A DNA stretch of 64,000 nucleotides from Syntrophomonas sp. DTU018 (GTDB lineage Bacteria > Bacillota > Syntrophomonadia > Syntrophomonadales > Syntrophomonadaceae), in NCBI GenBank assembly GCA_001513155.1, contig LFSR01000044.1:1-64000 (forward strand). Reading direction: 5' to 3'. Below the pieces are notes generated by a model. That model searched no databases and had not been told where the DNA came from. It was given only the letters and a program-made list of their open reading frames with translations. The position numbers were made by a program, and so were the translations under genes. This document shows, one piece after another, positions 26,358 to 34,627 of the stretch; positions within the stretch are counted from its first letter, which is position 1; every line of letters starts with the position of its first letter.

Positions 26358-27149
26358 TTATCGCATATCTAAGCTGCTAAGCAGCTTATTAACTGCCTGG
26401 GTATGGTAACCGACCCGAACAGACAGGGAAGGGTTGTCGCAGGTTTCAAAAATCATAGCTCTGACACCCAAATACTGAGCTGAGGCACGGGCTAAGCTTC
26501 CTTTCACCGGGTAGCGCAGCAGCGTAAATTTCTTTAGTGAACTGCTAATGCCTTTGTTAAGGTCATTTATTATGGCTTGAGCGGTGGTTTTGGTAGAGTT
26601 AGCCGGATAATAAATTAAGGTTTGTCCAACTGAATCAGTTTTGGAATTCTTGTAGTAATCATATCCCTCATGGAGGTCTATCAGCCAATCAACTTTATAA
26701 TCCTTTACCGCCTTGTATATTGCCCGGGATAAAGTGTTTTTCGGCTTTTGGGTGGAGGACTGGGGAAAAGCCCGGTTAAGATCAATCTCACCTGGGGCGA
26801 TACGGCGGTTAGCTTTAATAGCCAGTTTGTTTGCCTCAGGTAGGACCAAGAGAGTACCACGGGTGATCTTATATTCCGTTATTTTTCGTGCGGCTGTATA
26901 TCCGGCTTTTTCATTACCATGTATACCACCTACGACCATCACTACTGGCCCAGGTTTACCGCTGCTGATTATGTATAGTGAAGTTTCATATTTGGTTCCG
27001 GCAGCTAGCTTCTCTACTTTAACACTAGTCTGGGATGAAGCCGTTGCCGCCTCAGCATTAGCAGGCCATAATAATACAGCGCAGCAGGTGAGAGCACCTA
27101 TCACAACTGCTGCCATACACAGTAAAAGGGTAGTTCTTACTTTCTGCAA
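26358..27149 (-). CDS. Secreted AstE/AspA-like (M14 superfamily) zinc hydrolase
   Basis: 263 aa with an N-terminal signal peptide (hydrophobic about 7-28, ending ANAEAA). It has the zinc motif GGIHGNEKAG (HxxE) and a second metal His in LIDLHEG, typical of succinylglutamate desuccinylase/aspartoacylase-like deacylases. An ETCDNPS segment near the C terminus may supply the general base. TTG 27149 is preceded by AAGGAG. Its stop abuts the stop of the COOH-NH2 ligase without spacing. An exported amidase or carboxypeptidase next to an amide-forming ligase could trim or reverse the same bond (inference). Confidence 0.75.
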   Translation of the reverse strand: MQKVRTTLLLCMAAVVIGALTCCAVLLWPANAEAATASSQTSVKVEKLAAGTKYETSLYIISSGKPGPVVMVVGGIHGNEKAGYTAARKITEYKITRGTLLVLPEANKLAIKANRRIAPGEIDLNRAFPQSSTQKPKNTLSRAIYKAVKDYKVDWLIDLHEGYDYYKNSKTDSVGQTLIYYPANSTKTTAQAIINDLNKGISSSLKKFTLLRYPVKGSLARASAQYLGVRAMIFETCDNPSLSVRVGYHTQAVNKLLSSLDMR

Positions 27150-27262
27150 AGTTTTTCACTCCTTTCCATTGCTCTAACTTCTTTACAGAAAAGTAATTAC
27201 TACCCAATATTCAACAATATCTAACAATTTCCTGCATATTAACCAAGGTAATATATGGTAAA

Positions 27263-27553
27263 TTAATCCGAGATTTGGTTATAGTGGAAGTCTATCAATT
27301 CAGCTTGATCGCTGTATTGATAGACAATTTCTTTTAATGTGGACAGGATTAAAGCAGATTCGGCGAAACTGGCACTTACGGCCGCAAAACCAATGGTGGA
27401 ACGCTGCCAAAGTTCGTGATGATCAACCTCACATATGGAAACGTTAAAACGCTTACGGACTTTGGCGATGATAGCCTGAACCGTTTTGCGTTTTTCCTTT
27501 AAAGAAGAGGTATAGGGGAGATGTAACTCGATCTTGCCATAGACCACAAACAC
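27263..27553 (-). CDS. DUF503 (YlxP-like) protein
   Basis: 96 aa, full length for DUF503. Features are the N-terminal beta strand YGKIELHLPYTSSLKEKR, the helix KRFNVSICEVDHHELWQRSTIG and the AAVS segment. In other firmicutes the family neighbours rbfA and translation genes; here it stands alone upstream of the zinc hydrolase. GTG start at 27553 with AAAGGTGG upstream. Function unknown. Confidence 0.85.
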   Translation of the reverse strand: MFVVYGKIELHLPYTSSLKEKRKTVQAIIAKVRKRFNVSICEVDHHELWQRSTIGFAAVSASFAESALILSTLKEIVYQYSDQAELIDFHYNQISD

Positions 27554-27688
27554 AGGTTAATAACCACCTTTCAATAATTTACTAGCACGAAATATCCGCC
27601 TTGCAGTCGAAATGTATTGTATAATGTCTGAAGTTTGATATTATATAGATATAAAAAATTTTAATATGCCATGACCAGGGGGATTTGG

Positions 27689-28636
27689 ATGAATATTGAG
27701 CAATTTGAAATATTTCGGACTATAGCTCAAGCCAAGAGTTTTACCAAAGCTGCTAAAATACTTAATTTTACTCAACCAGCAATCAGTTCCCAAGTCAAGA
27801 TGCTGGAACAAAACTTTAATGTTGCGCTTTTTGAACGCTGCAATACCGGTGTGAAACTTACAGACGCAGGCCGAAAGTTTTACGAATACGGTGAGCGTAT
27901 CCTGGCTCTTTATGCGGAAATGGAACGGGAAATAGCCAATATTTCCGGAAATAATAAAGAATTTATCAATGTGGGGGCTAGTTATACTGCCGGTAACTAC
28001 TTTTTGCCTTCGTCTATAATAACCTTCAAAGAATTGCATGAGAATGTCCATATTCGCTTAGACATTGGTCACAGTCCTGATATTATCAATGCCATAAAAG
28101 AGCGCTCTCTTGATCTGGGAGTTGTTGAAGGTGATTATTATTTGGACAAGGATCTGGATGCATATAAAGTCCAGAGTAATGAACTGGTAATAATATCACC
28201 CCCCAATAATCGCTGGTTTGACAGCCGAGTGGTTACTTTAGAAGAACTGATGCAGGCCCCTTTTATAGCCAGGGAAGCAGAATCCAGCATACGCCATTTT
28301 GTTGAATCATACCTGAAAACTCAGGGCATTTCATTTGATGATTTTAATATCATTACCGAAATAAGCAATTTTGAGGCTATTAAAGAAGCGGTAATGAGGA
28401 ATAAGGGTATATCCTTGGTTCCCCTGCCGGTAGTGCAGAGAGAAATCCAGGAAGGACACCTTATACGTCTGGAAGTGAAGGGTTTGCAGTTAGCTTGGGA
28501 CATGAGAGTTGTGGTCCGGGCTAATGAAACCCTGACGGGAATAAAAGAAGAATTCCTGCAGTTTTTAACCGATCCAAATACTATGTGGAAAGCGGAAAGC
28601 GATTATAACCAGAATCAAAAAATGCGATTTATATAG
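27689..28636 (+). CDS. LysR-family transcriptional regulator
   Basis: 315 aa. The N-terminal winged helix is typical (MNIEQFEIFRTIAQAKSFTKAAKILNFTQPAISSQVKMLE region, 1-40). A periplasmic-binding-like effector domain follows (VGASYTAGNYFLPSSI; DLGVVEGD). The form resembles CysB/CysL-type regulators of sulfur metabolism, but the effector cannot be named. ATG 27689 has AGGGGGAT 6 nt upstream; an 18-nt longer frame is less likely. It is divergent from DUF503 and followed by a terminator. No obvious target operon flanks it. Confidence 0.88.
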   Translation: MNIEQFEIFRTIAQAKSFTKAAKILNFTQPAISSQVKMLEQNFNVALFERCNTGVKLTDAGRKFYEYGERILALYAEMEREIANISGNNKEFINVGASYTAGNYFLPSSIITFKELHENVHIRLDIGHSPDIINAIKERSLDLGVVEGDYYLDKDLDAYKVQSNELVIISPPNNRWFDSRVVTLEELMQAPFIAREAESSIRHFVESYLKTQGISFDDFNIITEISNFEAIKEAVMRNKGISLVPLPVVQREIQEGHLIRLEVKGLQLAWDMRVVVRANETLTGIKEEFLQFLTDPNTMWKAESDYNQNQKMRFI

Positions 28637-28667
28637 CTTAATAAAATGATATTTATAAACCAACTGA

Positions 28668-28692
28668 AAAACCTGGCTGCGCCAGGTTTTTT
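28668..28692 (+). terminator. Intrinsic terminator of the lysR gene
   Basis: ACCTGGC-TGC-GCCAGGT (28671-28687) is followed by six T. It lies 32 nt after the lysR stop. Confidence 0.85.
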
Positions 28693-28801
28693 ACGCAATA
28701 CTATAAGATGTGTTTATATCGTACAACAACAAGTAATATCGATTATTTTTTATTTCGGAATTGGTTTATACTTAATCACGACAATCCAATCTTCATTTTA
28801 G

Positions 28802-28827
28802 CCCGCTTGACTGAGCGGGTATTTTTA
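28802..28827 (+). terminator. Second hairpin with T-rich tail
   Basis: CCCGCT-TGACTG-AGCGGG (28802-28819) is followed by TATTTTTATAA. It lies 110 bp after the first terminator with no gene between them, so it may end a small unannotated RNA from about 28690-28800, or be a remnant. The AT-rich interval contains no convincing ORF. Confidence 0.4.
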
Positions 28828-28922
28828 TAACTTCTCTAACTTCCGATAATGAACATTATGTAAACTAATATAAAAATTACACTGCCAGCTGGCTGGCGAA
28901 GCAAAGATCATGGGCGACCCTA

Positions 28923-29093
28923 ATGGAAAAAATTAAGGCTTCGCCCCCTGATACTCCCAATTATTATCGTTATATGACCCTTGAATTACACTTGGTGGTA
29001 TTAGATGTCATGGTGATAAAAAATGCGCCCTTTACAACAGGTTTCCGTGCGAAAGATGATTGGCCGGTGGACGGGCTAGCCAATGGTGCGTAG
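28923..29093 (+). pseudogene. Possible remnant reading frame, not recognised
   Basis: A 56-codon frame starts at ATG 28923 and is open upstream to 28869. It reads like protein (PPDTPNYYRYMTLELHL; NAPFTTGFRAKDDWP) but has no ribosome site and no upstream promoter. It overlaps the end of the minus-strand membrane-protein gene by 18 bp. Composition is less AT-rich than the flanking intergenic DNA. It may be the C-terminal end of a lost gene. I do not recognise the family. Confidence 0.25.
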
Positions 29094-29555
29094 TTTACCA
29101 GGTTTTAACACCGAAACTCCAATCATGACTAGCAGGATCGAAATTTGTAAAGCTATGCAGAGAAGAATACGTCCCCCCATCTGCAAAGATGCCGAAAAGC
29201 CTGCAGTGTTTATCACATCTAGGACTGAAAAAAGCTGGCCAATAGTTCCCAAGCCTACACATGGGATCAAGAGAAAAGTAAGAATCCATTTTAACATAAC
29301 CCAGGGATACTTAAAAAATCCCCACTTGGTTGATGAGCCATAGATGATGCCCTGCAGAATCGTCAAAACAGCAACAGGCAAAACAATCTTTTGATAGAGT
29401 TCCGGTATTAAAGGACCTACAATCAAAAACTCAGCTGTACTTAAATGATAGAAACAAATTATAGATAAAAAGCCGATACAAACCGTTGCTCCAAACCATA
29501 TACTGACTAGTATTAGATGCAATACCCGTAACCATTTCATACTTGCAGCGCTCAA
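29076..29555 (-). CDS. CopD/DUF2269-like four-helix membrane protein
   Basis: 159 aa with four hydrophobic segments (about 10-35, 45-72, 82-104, 125-150). The N-terminal helix has LRVLHLILVSIWFGATV, the H-x6-W arrangement of CopD or DUF2269-type integral proteins. TTG 29555 has GGAAGGG 6 nt before it; ATG 29540 is an alternative. It is the last gene of an ArsR-led minus-strand cluster. Transport or redox function is not demonstrable from sequence. Confidence 0.65.
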   Translation of the reverse strand: MSAASMKWLRVLHLILVSIWFGATVCIGFLSIICFYHLSTAEFLIVGPLIPELYQKIVLPVAVLTILQGIIYGSSTKWGFFKYPWVMLKWILTFLLIPCVGLGTIGQLFSVLDVINTAGFSASLQMGGRILLCIALQISILLVMIGVSVLKPGKLRTIG

Positions 29556-29596
29556 TAATACCCTTCCTTTCTTATCTGTTGCTAAGCGGCTTACAC

Positions 29597-29887
29597 TTAT
29601 TCAATTTCCCTCAGCATTTTTTCTATAGAATTGATCCGGTCCTTAAGTTCTGATATATCTTGGGCAATTTGTTTATTGTTTTCCGTCATCTGCTTCTGAT
29701 AAGAAATGGATTCTTCGGCCAGCTTGCGATAAGCTTCATCCCTGGTTACTTGAGCCATACTATCCGCCTTTGCTCGAACTGTTTTGAATATTTGAGATAC
29801 TGCCACCACTGCTATTATGGTTATCAAAGTTAAAATGAAAAGCACAAATCCCATTCCACCTACACCAAAAATAATCTCTTCATTCAT
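29597..29887 (-). CDS. Small membrane-anchored coiled-coil protein
   Basis: 96 aa. One N-terminal transmembrane helix (about 8-34, GMGFVLFILTLITIIAVVAV) is followed by a charged heptad-like coiled coil (about 38-96) rich in Glu, Lys and Gln. It resembles phage-shock or YneF-like membrane-anchored helical proteins only in layout. It starts 4 nt after the ArsR-type gene stop and shares its operon. Unrecognised function. Confidence 0.65.
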   Translation of the reverse strand: MNEEIIFGVGGMGFVLFILTLITIIAVVAVSQIFKTVRAKADSMAQVTRDEAYRKLAEESISYQKQMTENNKQIAQDISELKDRINSIEKMLREIE

Positions 29888-29890
29888 CTG

Positions 29891-30349
29891 TCAATCATTC
29901 TCCTTTTCACTTTTTTCAGATTTAGTAGTGCCAGTTTTTTTTATCGTTAATGTTTTGACTGCCTCAGCAATGAGGTTGGGAGTCAGTTTTAGTTCAAAAG
30001 GTACTAATTCAAAATAGTTCATAGCTTTGCCATCTTCTGAAATCTCCATTTTGCTGGTTACCAATCCAGCGCTTTCCAATCTTTTTAGATGCATATACAG
30101 CAAAGGTCTGCTGATCATAATCTCACGGGCCAGTTGACTCACATGAATACGCCTCTCCCTTAGTAAGGCGACAATTCTTAAACGATATGGATTTGAGAGT
30201 GCTTCCAGAATGGTTAACAGTTCGTCTCCTGAGGGTATTACCGGCAACAGTTTGTCGTCATTTATTTTAGGATTCCTCCTTTCCGTACCAGTTCTAAACC
30301 AGCGCGTCACAAGTAGTTCAAGCTTTATATGTTCTAATATCAATATCAT
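29891..30349 (-). CDS. ArsR-type winged-helix repressor
   Basis: About 150 aa. The core reads LLTILEALSNPYRLRIVALL, then RIHVSQLAREIMISRPLLYMHLKRLESAGLV, the ArsR winged helix. No metal-binding Cys pair is seen in the recognition helix. The start is uncertain: a good AAAGGAGG site (about 30280) has no in-frame ATG, GTG or TTG at proper distance, while ATG 30349 and TTG 30358 fall in the operator. A start at ATA just after AAAGGAGG or a leaderless transcript are possible. It heads the cluster with the coiled-coil and CopD-like proteins, which it probably controls. Confidence 0.75.
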   Translation of the reverse strand: MILILEHIKLELLVTRWFRTGTERRNPKINDDKLLPVIPSGDELLTILEALSNPYRLRIVALLRERRIHVSQLAREIMISRPLLYMHLKRLESAGLVTSKMEISEDGKAMNYFELVPFELKLTPNLIAEAVKTLTIKKTGTTKSEKSEKEND

Positions 30350-30375
30350 ATGTAACAAAAATATTACATATGTAA
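30348..30375 (-). promoter_or_regulatory. Palindromic operator of the ArsR-type gene
   Basis: ATATGTAA (30348-30355) and TTACATAT (30364-30371) form 8-bp arms with an 8-bp spacer. TTACATATGTAA at 30364-30375 is itself a perfect 12-bp palindrome. It overlaps a minus-strand -35-like TTGACA just upstream, as expected for autorepression. Confidence 0.6.
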
Positions 30376-30770
30376 GTCAATGTCAAGAGTAAGTCTAGCA
30401 GTTATTCTTTAATTTTGAATATAACCTTGGGAGGATAGCTAAAAGACAGCCTGGCTGCTGTCTCAATTAAATAATATGGTCATCCTTCTGTTATCCTCTC
30501 CCCTCACCGGAACAAGTTTATCCTTCCCTACAGGTGTTGCTCAGCACTCGCTGCACAGAGAACAATTGTTCTTATGATGATGAAAACATACGATATTGAT
30601 AGCTTGCAGTTAATCAGTGCCTTGAAGGTACCAATTGACCACAGATATCGACACAGCAATGCTTGTTATTTAAGATTAAATCTGATACTATTTCCACAAC
30701 GGAATATAATGTAAAGATAAATTGAATATTTTGACGAAATGCATAAATAAATAAACAGGAGAGGATCAGA
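30376..30770. other. Intergenic region, no gene seen
   Basis: This interval between divergent regulators holds a hairpin AGACAGC...GCTGTCT (about 30443-30463) without a T-run, and otherwise AT-rich unstructured DNA. No -24/-12 element or ORF of credible quality is present. Confidence 0.4.
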
Positions 30771-32879
30771 TTGTCAAAATCATCGTATATAGAATTATCA
30801 AATATAATGGATGCGATGATTGAGAATCCCCACATGTTTTTTGTGGTGGTTAATGCTGAAGGTAAGCTCATAAGTATCAGCCAGACTCTGTTAAATCTCC
30901 TGGAAATGACGGAAGAAGAAGCTTTGGGTAAATACATACTGGATGTTATACCGGATGGCAAACTGCCTGAGGTATTGAGAACTGGACGAATTCATGATGC
31001 AGATGTACTATGGGTAAACGGGCACAAGACTATTGTAACCAGAGTGCCAATCTATAAAAACGGTGAAATTGTGGGGGCTGTGTGCAGCAGCTTGTTTATG
31101 GATATCTCCACTGCCCAGGATCTGTTAGAAAGATTTAATACCCAAGTACCGGAACCAGATCTTGATTTGGTACTCAATGAATTAATAGACAATCCTTCCA
31201 TAGGCTATATAATAGTCGACGCTAATGGCATCGTTACTCACGTCAATCAGACCTATCTTAATGTACTCGGAAAAACAAGAAGAGAAGTTATTGGCAAGCC
31301 GATAACGGAGATAACTCCTGGTACAAAACTGCCTGAAACTCTGGCAACAGGGAAAATTGATACTGTTGATGTCTGGACAGTTAATAATCATAGTATGTTA
31401 GTCAACCGTCTGCCTATCAAGAGCAAAGGTAAAATTGTAGGGGCTATTGCCCATACTCTGGTGCTGGGTAAATCAGTCCATCAATTTCTCTTGGATAAAC
31501 TACAGGAGACTGATGGCGTGATTTTCGAGGGGTTAATAGAAAATCCTCATACCGGATATGTGGCTGTGGATAAACACGGAATCGTTACTTTAATAAACAA
31601 AACCATGCTGGATGCCCTAAATTTGAAAGAATCAGATGTTGTAGGCAAGTATATATTGGACGTGATTCCCAATTCCAAGCTTCCTGAAATTTTGGCTACT
31701 GGAAGAACTGATCGAGCTGATGTCTTTACATTAAGTCCTGGACGGGATATACTGGTTGATCGCATGCCAATTAGAAAAGACGGAGAAATAATCGGCGCCA
31801 TTGCCCGCAGCGTTGTCATGGATATGTCGGAAGTCAGGTACTTGATTCAGAAGCTGCAGGATACCCAGCAGGAACTTAACCTTTATAAGGATGCGGTCTG
31901 CTCCATTTATAAAGCAAAATGGCGTTTTGAGAACCTGATAGGTCAGAACTATGAATTTACCAATATTGTTACCATGGCTAAACAGTTTTCCCGAACCTCC
32001 TCCACTCTGTTGATTACCGGCGAGAGCGGTACTGGCAAAGAACTATTTGCTCAAGCCATTCACAATGCCAGTCCCAGATGCAATGGTCCGTTTATTCGCA
32101 TAAACTGTGCTGCCTTGCCGGAAAGCTTGTTGGAATCTGAACTGTTTGGATATGCTGACGGAGCCTTTACTGGTGCCAAAAAAGGCGGGAAACCCGGTAA
32201 GTTTGAGTTAGCTAACGGGGGTACCATATTTTTGGATGAGATTGGCGATATGCCTATGAGCATGCAGACCAAGCTGTTAACTGTTTTACAGGAAAAGGTT
32301 ATTGAAAGAGTCGGAGGTACTACTCCCATTCAAATAAATGTGCGGATAATAGCTGCTACCAATAGGGATCTGGAAGAAATGGTGAGAAACCATGAGTTTC
32401 GTGATGATCTCTACTACCGGTTGAATGTAGTCCAGCTGAAACTGCCTCCCTTAAGAAGGCGTATGGATGATCTGCCCTTGCTCACTGAAGATCTAATAAA
32501 AAGATTGAATGCCAAGTTGGAAACATCGATAAAGGGAATATCTGATCAAGCTATGCAGCTATTGCTTAATTACCACTGGCCAGGCAATATCCGAGAACTG
32601 GAGAATCTCCTTGAAAGAGCCATTAATCTTGCTCACATGCATGGCCGAGATATAATAGAGCCTCCAGACTTTCCTTCACTATGTGTCTGTCCTGACGGAC
32701 AGGTTCCCTTTGAGTCAGATGAGTCCAAAACCCTTCCTGAGAGAATAGATGAGTTGGAAAAGCAGCTTATTATGCAAGCCCTGGAGAAGTCTGACGGCAA
32801 TAAAACTCAAGCGGCTAAGATGTTAGGTATACATTCCTCAGCATTATACCGGAAACTAAAAAAATACAACTTGGAATAA
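30771..32879 (+). CDS. Sigma-54 activator with three PAS repeats
   Basis: 702 aa, TTG start at 30771 with GGAGAGG upstream. Residues 1-360 hold three homologous PAS modules. Each repeats a block like KYILDVIPDGKLPEVLRTGR (compare KLPETLATGK and KLPEILATGR), so they arose by internal triplication. A short helix leads into the AAA+ domain with GESGTGKE, GAFTGA and GGTIFLDEIGD, and a Fis-type helix-turn-helix ends the protein (GNKTQAAKMLGIHSSALYRKL). A terminator follows. The next gene is preceded by a strong sigma-54 promoter and a matching palindrome, so this is its likely activator. The sensed ligand is unknown; acyl-CoA or a fatty acid is a guess. Confidence 0.9.
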   Translation: MSKSSYIELSNIMDAMIENPHMFFVVVNAEGKLISISQTLLNLLEMTEEEALGKYILDVIPDGKLPEVLRTGRIHDADVLWVNGHKTIVTRVPIYKNGEIVGAVCSSLFMDISTAQDLLERFNTQVPEPDLDLVLNELIDNPSIGYIIVDANGIVTHVNQTYLNVLGKTRREVIGKPITEITPGTKLPETLATGKIDTVDVWTVNNHSMLVNRLPIKSKGKIVGAIAHTLVLGKSVHQFLLDKLQETDGVIFEGLIENPHTGYVAVDKHGIVTLINKTMLDALNLKESDVVGKYILDVIPNSKLPEILATGRTDRADVFTLSPGRDILVDRMPIRKDGEIIGAIARSVVMDMSEVRYLIQKLQDTQQELNLYKDAVCSIYKAKWRFENLIGQNYEFTNIVTMAKQFSRTSSTLLITGESGTGKELFAQAIHNASPRCNGPFIRINCAALPESLLESELFGYADGAFTGAKKGGKPGKFELANGGTIFLDEIGDMPMSMQTKLLTVLQEKVIERVGGTTPIQINVRIIAATNRDLEEMVRNHEFRDDLYYRLNVVQLKLPPLRRRMDDLPLLTEDLIKRLNAKLETSIKGISDQAMQLLLNYHWPGNIRELENLLERAINLAHMHGRDIIEPPDFPSLCVCPDGQVPFESDESKTLPERIDELEKQLIMQALEKSDGNKTQAAKMLGIHSSALYRKLKKYNLE

Positions 32880-32907
32880 TACCATATCTAACATAGCAAT
32901 GAGTCCT

Positions 32908-32936
32908 GGAGCGCTAATGAAGAGCGCTCCTTTTTT
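32908..32936 (+). terminator. Intrinsic terminator after the triple-PAS activator
   Basis: GGAGCGCT (32908-32915) pairs with AGCGCTCC (32923-32930), followed by TTTTTT. It isolates the activator gene from the operon it is thought to control. Confidence 0.88.
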
Positions 32937-32987
32937 AATGGAATTTTTAGTTTTGCATGTACCATATTTCACATACTGCAAATCTAC

Positions 32988-33004
32988 TCTCCTATTTTAG
33001 GAGA
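32988..33004 (+). promoter_or_regulatory. Upstream activator palindrome
   Basis: TCTCCTA-TTT-TAGGAGA is a perfect 17-bp palindrome about 160 bp before the -24 element. The left arm recurs with its spacer as TCTCCTATTTT at 33068-33078, exactly 80 bp further on, as a half site. Position and symmetry suit dimer binding by the sigma-54 activator encoded just upstream. Confidence 0.6.
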
Positions 33005-33160
33005 ACTGTATACACCCCATAAAGCAATGATTGTGAAAGATCTCACGATAGCAAACCCCCCAATTACTCTCCTATTTTGACATAGTTGGTCGCTATTTGA
33101 CGAATTATCTGATTGCCCTCAACCCCCAATATTATTGGATTGTTGCTGAATTTTTATATA

Positions 33161-33176
33161 TGGCATGAAACTTGCT
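33161..33176 (+). promoter_or_regulatory. Sigma-54 (-24/-12) promoter
   Basis: TGGCATGAAACTTGCT matches the consensus TGGCAY-N5-TTGCW. The invariant GG (33162-33163) and GC (33174-33175) are separated by 10 bp. It lies 60 bp before the CoA-transferase start and downstream of the palindromic activator site. Confidence 0.9.
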
Positions 33177-33235
33177 TCTTTGTAGAGCAGATAAAATTTC
33201 ACAATCGGAAGTTCAATAAAAGGAGGGATTAAAAA

Positions 33236-34579
33236 TTGAACTATGAAGCAGAGTACAAGGAAAAATTGATAACCGCGGACGAAGCAGCTAAATTAGTTAA
33301 ATCCGGTGATTGGGTCCAGTATGGCGAGTTCGTCATGCAGCCCAAAGATTGTGATGCTGCACTGGCTAAACGCAAGGATGAGTTGACAGATGTTAAAATT
33401 CGTTGCACTACTATGAGTTGGCTGCCCGAGGTATGCAAGGTTGATCCGGAACGGAAACACTTTGTCATGAATGACTGGCATTTTTCCGCTACTTCACGGC
33501 AACTCATGGACATGAATCTTTGCAGTTATATTCCCCTCACCTACCATGAAGCCGGCTTACTCTATGAAAACCATTTGGAGGTAGATGTAAGCTTTCAGCC
33601 AGTAGCCCCCATGGATAAAAATGGCTTCTTTAATTTCAGCGTTTCCAATTCCATGGCTTCTTACAGTACTAAAAAAGCCAAGATTCTGGTGGTAGAAGTT
33701 AACAAATCGGCACCAGTCTGTTTGGGCGGAATGGAGGAAGGCGTTCACATTTCAGATGTGGACTATATCGTAGAAAGCACCACCAATCCCAAACTGTTAA
33801 ACATACCCCCGGCTAAACCCAGTGAAGTAGATAAAAAGATTGCTGACATAATTATGGGACTAATGATGGACGGCGCCTGTTTACAGCTGGGTATTGGAGC
33901 CATGCCCAATACAGTAGGGGCCCTGATAGCTGAATCCGATCTTAAAGACCTGGGAGTACACACCGAGATGCTGGTGGATTCTTTTGTTGGTATGTATGAA
34001 GCCGGCCGAATTACTGGCAAGAGGAAAAACATTGATGTGGGAAAGATGGTTTATACCTTTGCCATGGGAACTGACAGGCTTTATGAGTTCATTGATCACA
34101 ATCCGGTGTGCGCCAGTTATCCGGTACATTACTGCAACGATCCATATGTTATTGCCAAGAACGACAACGTAGTAGCTATCAATAATGCTTTGGAAGTGGA
34201 TCTTTATGGACAAGTTGCTTCCGAAGCTTCAGCGGGGCGGCAGATATCAGGGACTGGCGGACAGCTGGATTTCATTTTCGGTGCCTATCATTCCAAAGGC
34301 GGCAAACCTATTATTGCCTTAAGTTCCACGGTTAAGAAATCTGATGGAACTCTGGCTTCACGGATTACCCCGGCTTTGAGTCCCGGAACCATTGTAACCG
34401 TTCCTAGATCTATCGCTGCCTATATCGTTACCGAATATGGCTATGTCAATTTAAAAGGCAAGAGCACCTGGGAACGGGCTGAGGGTCTGATCAATATCGC
34501 TCACCCCTCTTTCCGGGACGAATTGATTAAAGCCGCTGAGAAGGCCAAGATCTGGCTGCGCACCAACAAAATTGCTTAG
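33236..34579 (+). CDS. Butyryl-CoA:acetate / 4-hydroxybutyrate CoA-transferase family
   Basis: 447 aa. Family members exchange CoA between short-chain acids. The catalytic Glu is probably in NNALEVDLYGQVASE, and the CoA-binding glycine motif is SGTGGQLDFI. LQLGIGAMPNTVGALI and ITEYGYVNLKG-like VTEYGYVNLKG are also typical. TTG 33236 follows AGGAGGG. With thiolase and acyl-CoA dehydrogenase downstream, the likely role is activation of butyrate (or other short acids) with acetyl-CoA. 4-hydroxybutyrate as substrate cannot be excluded. Expression should depend on sigma-54. Confidence 0.88.
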   Translation: MNYEAEYKEKLITADEAAKLVKSGDWVQYGEFVMQPKDCDAALAKRKDELTDVKIRCTTMSWLPEVCKVDPERKHFVMNDWHFSATSRQLMDMNLCSYIPLTYHEAGLLYENHLEVDVSFQPVAPMDKNGFFNFSVSNSMASYSTKKAKILVVEVNKSAPVCLGGMEEGVHISDVDYIVESTTNPKLLNIPPAKPSEVDKKIADIIMGLMMDGACLQLGIGAMPNTVGALIAESDLKDLGVHTEMLVDSFVGMYEAGRITGKRKNIDVGKMVYTFAMGTDRLYEFIDHNPVCASYPVHYCNDPYVIAKNDNVVAINNALEVDLYGQVASEASAGRQISGTGGQLDFIFGAYHSKGGKPIIALSSTVKKSDGTLASRITPALSPGTIVTVPRSIAAYIVTEYGYVNLKGKSTWERAEGLINIAHPSFRDELIKAAEKAKIWLRTNKIA

Positions 34580-34627
34580 TTAAAAGAGTCGGCAATTAAT
34601 AGATTTTAAAAGAAAGGAGAATCATTA

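Noticed and set aside
32880-33235. Small ORF or sRNA between the activator and the CoA-transferase
   Set aside because: The interval is explained by a terminator, the activator palindrome and half site, and the sigma-54 promoter; no credible ORF is present.
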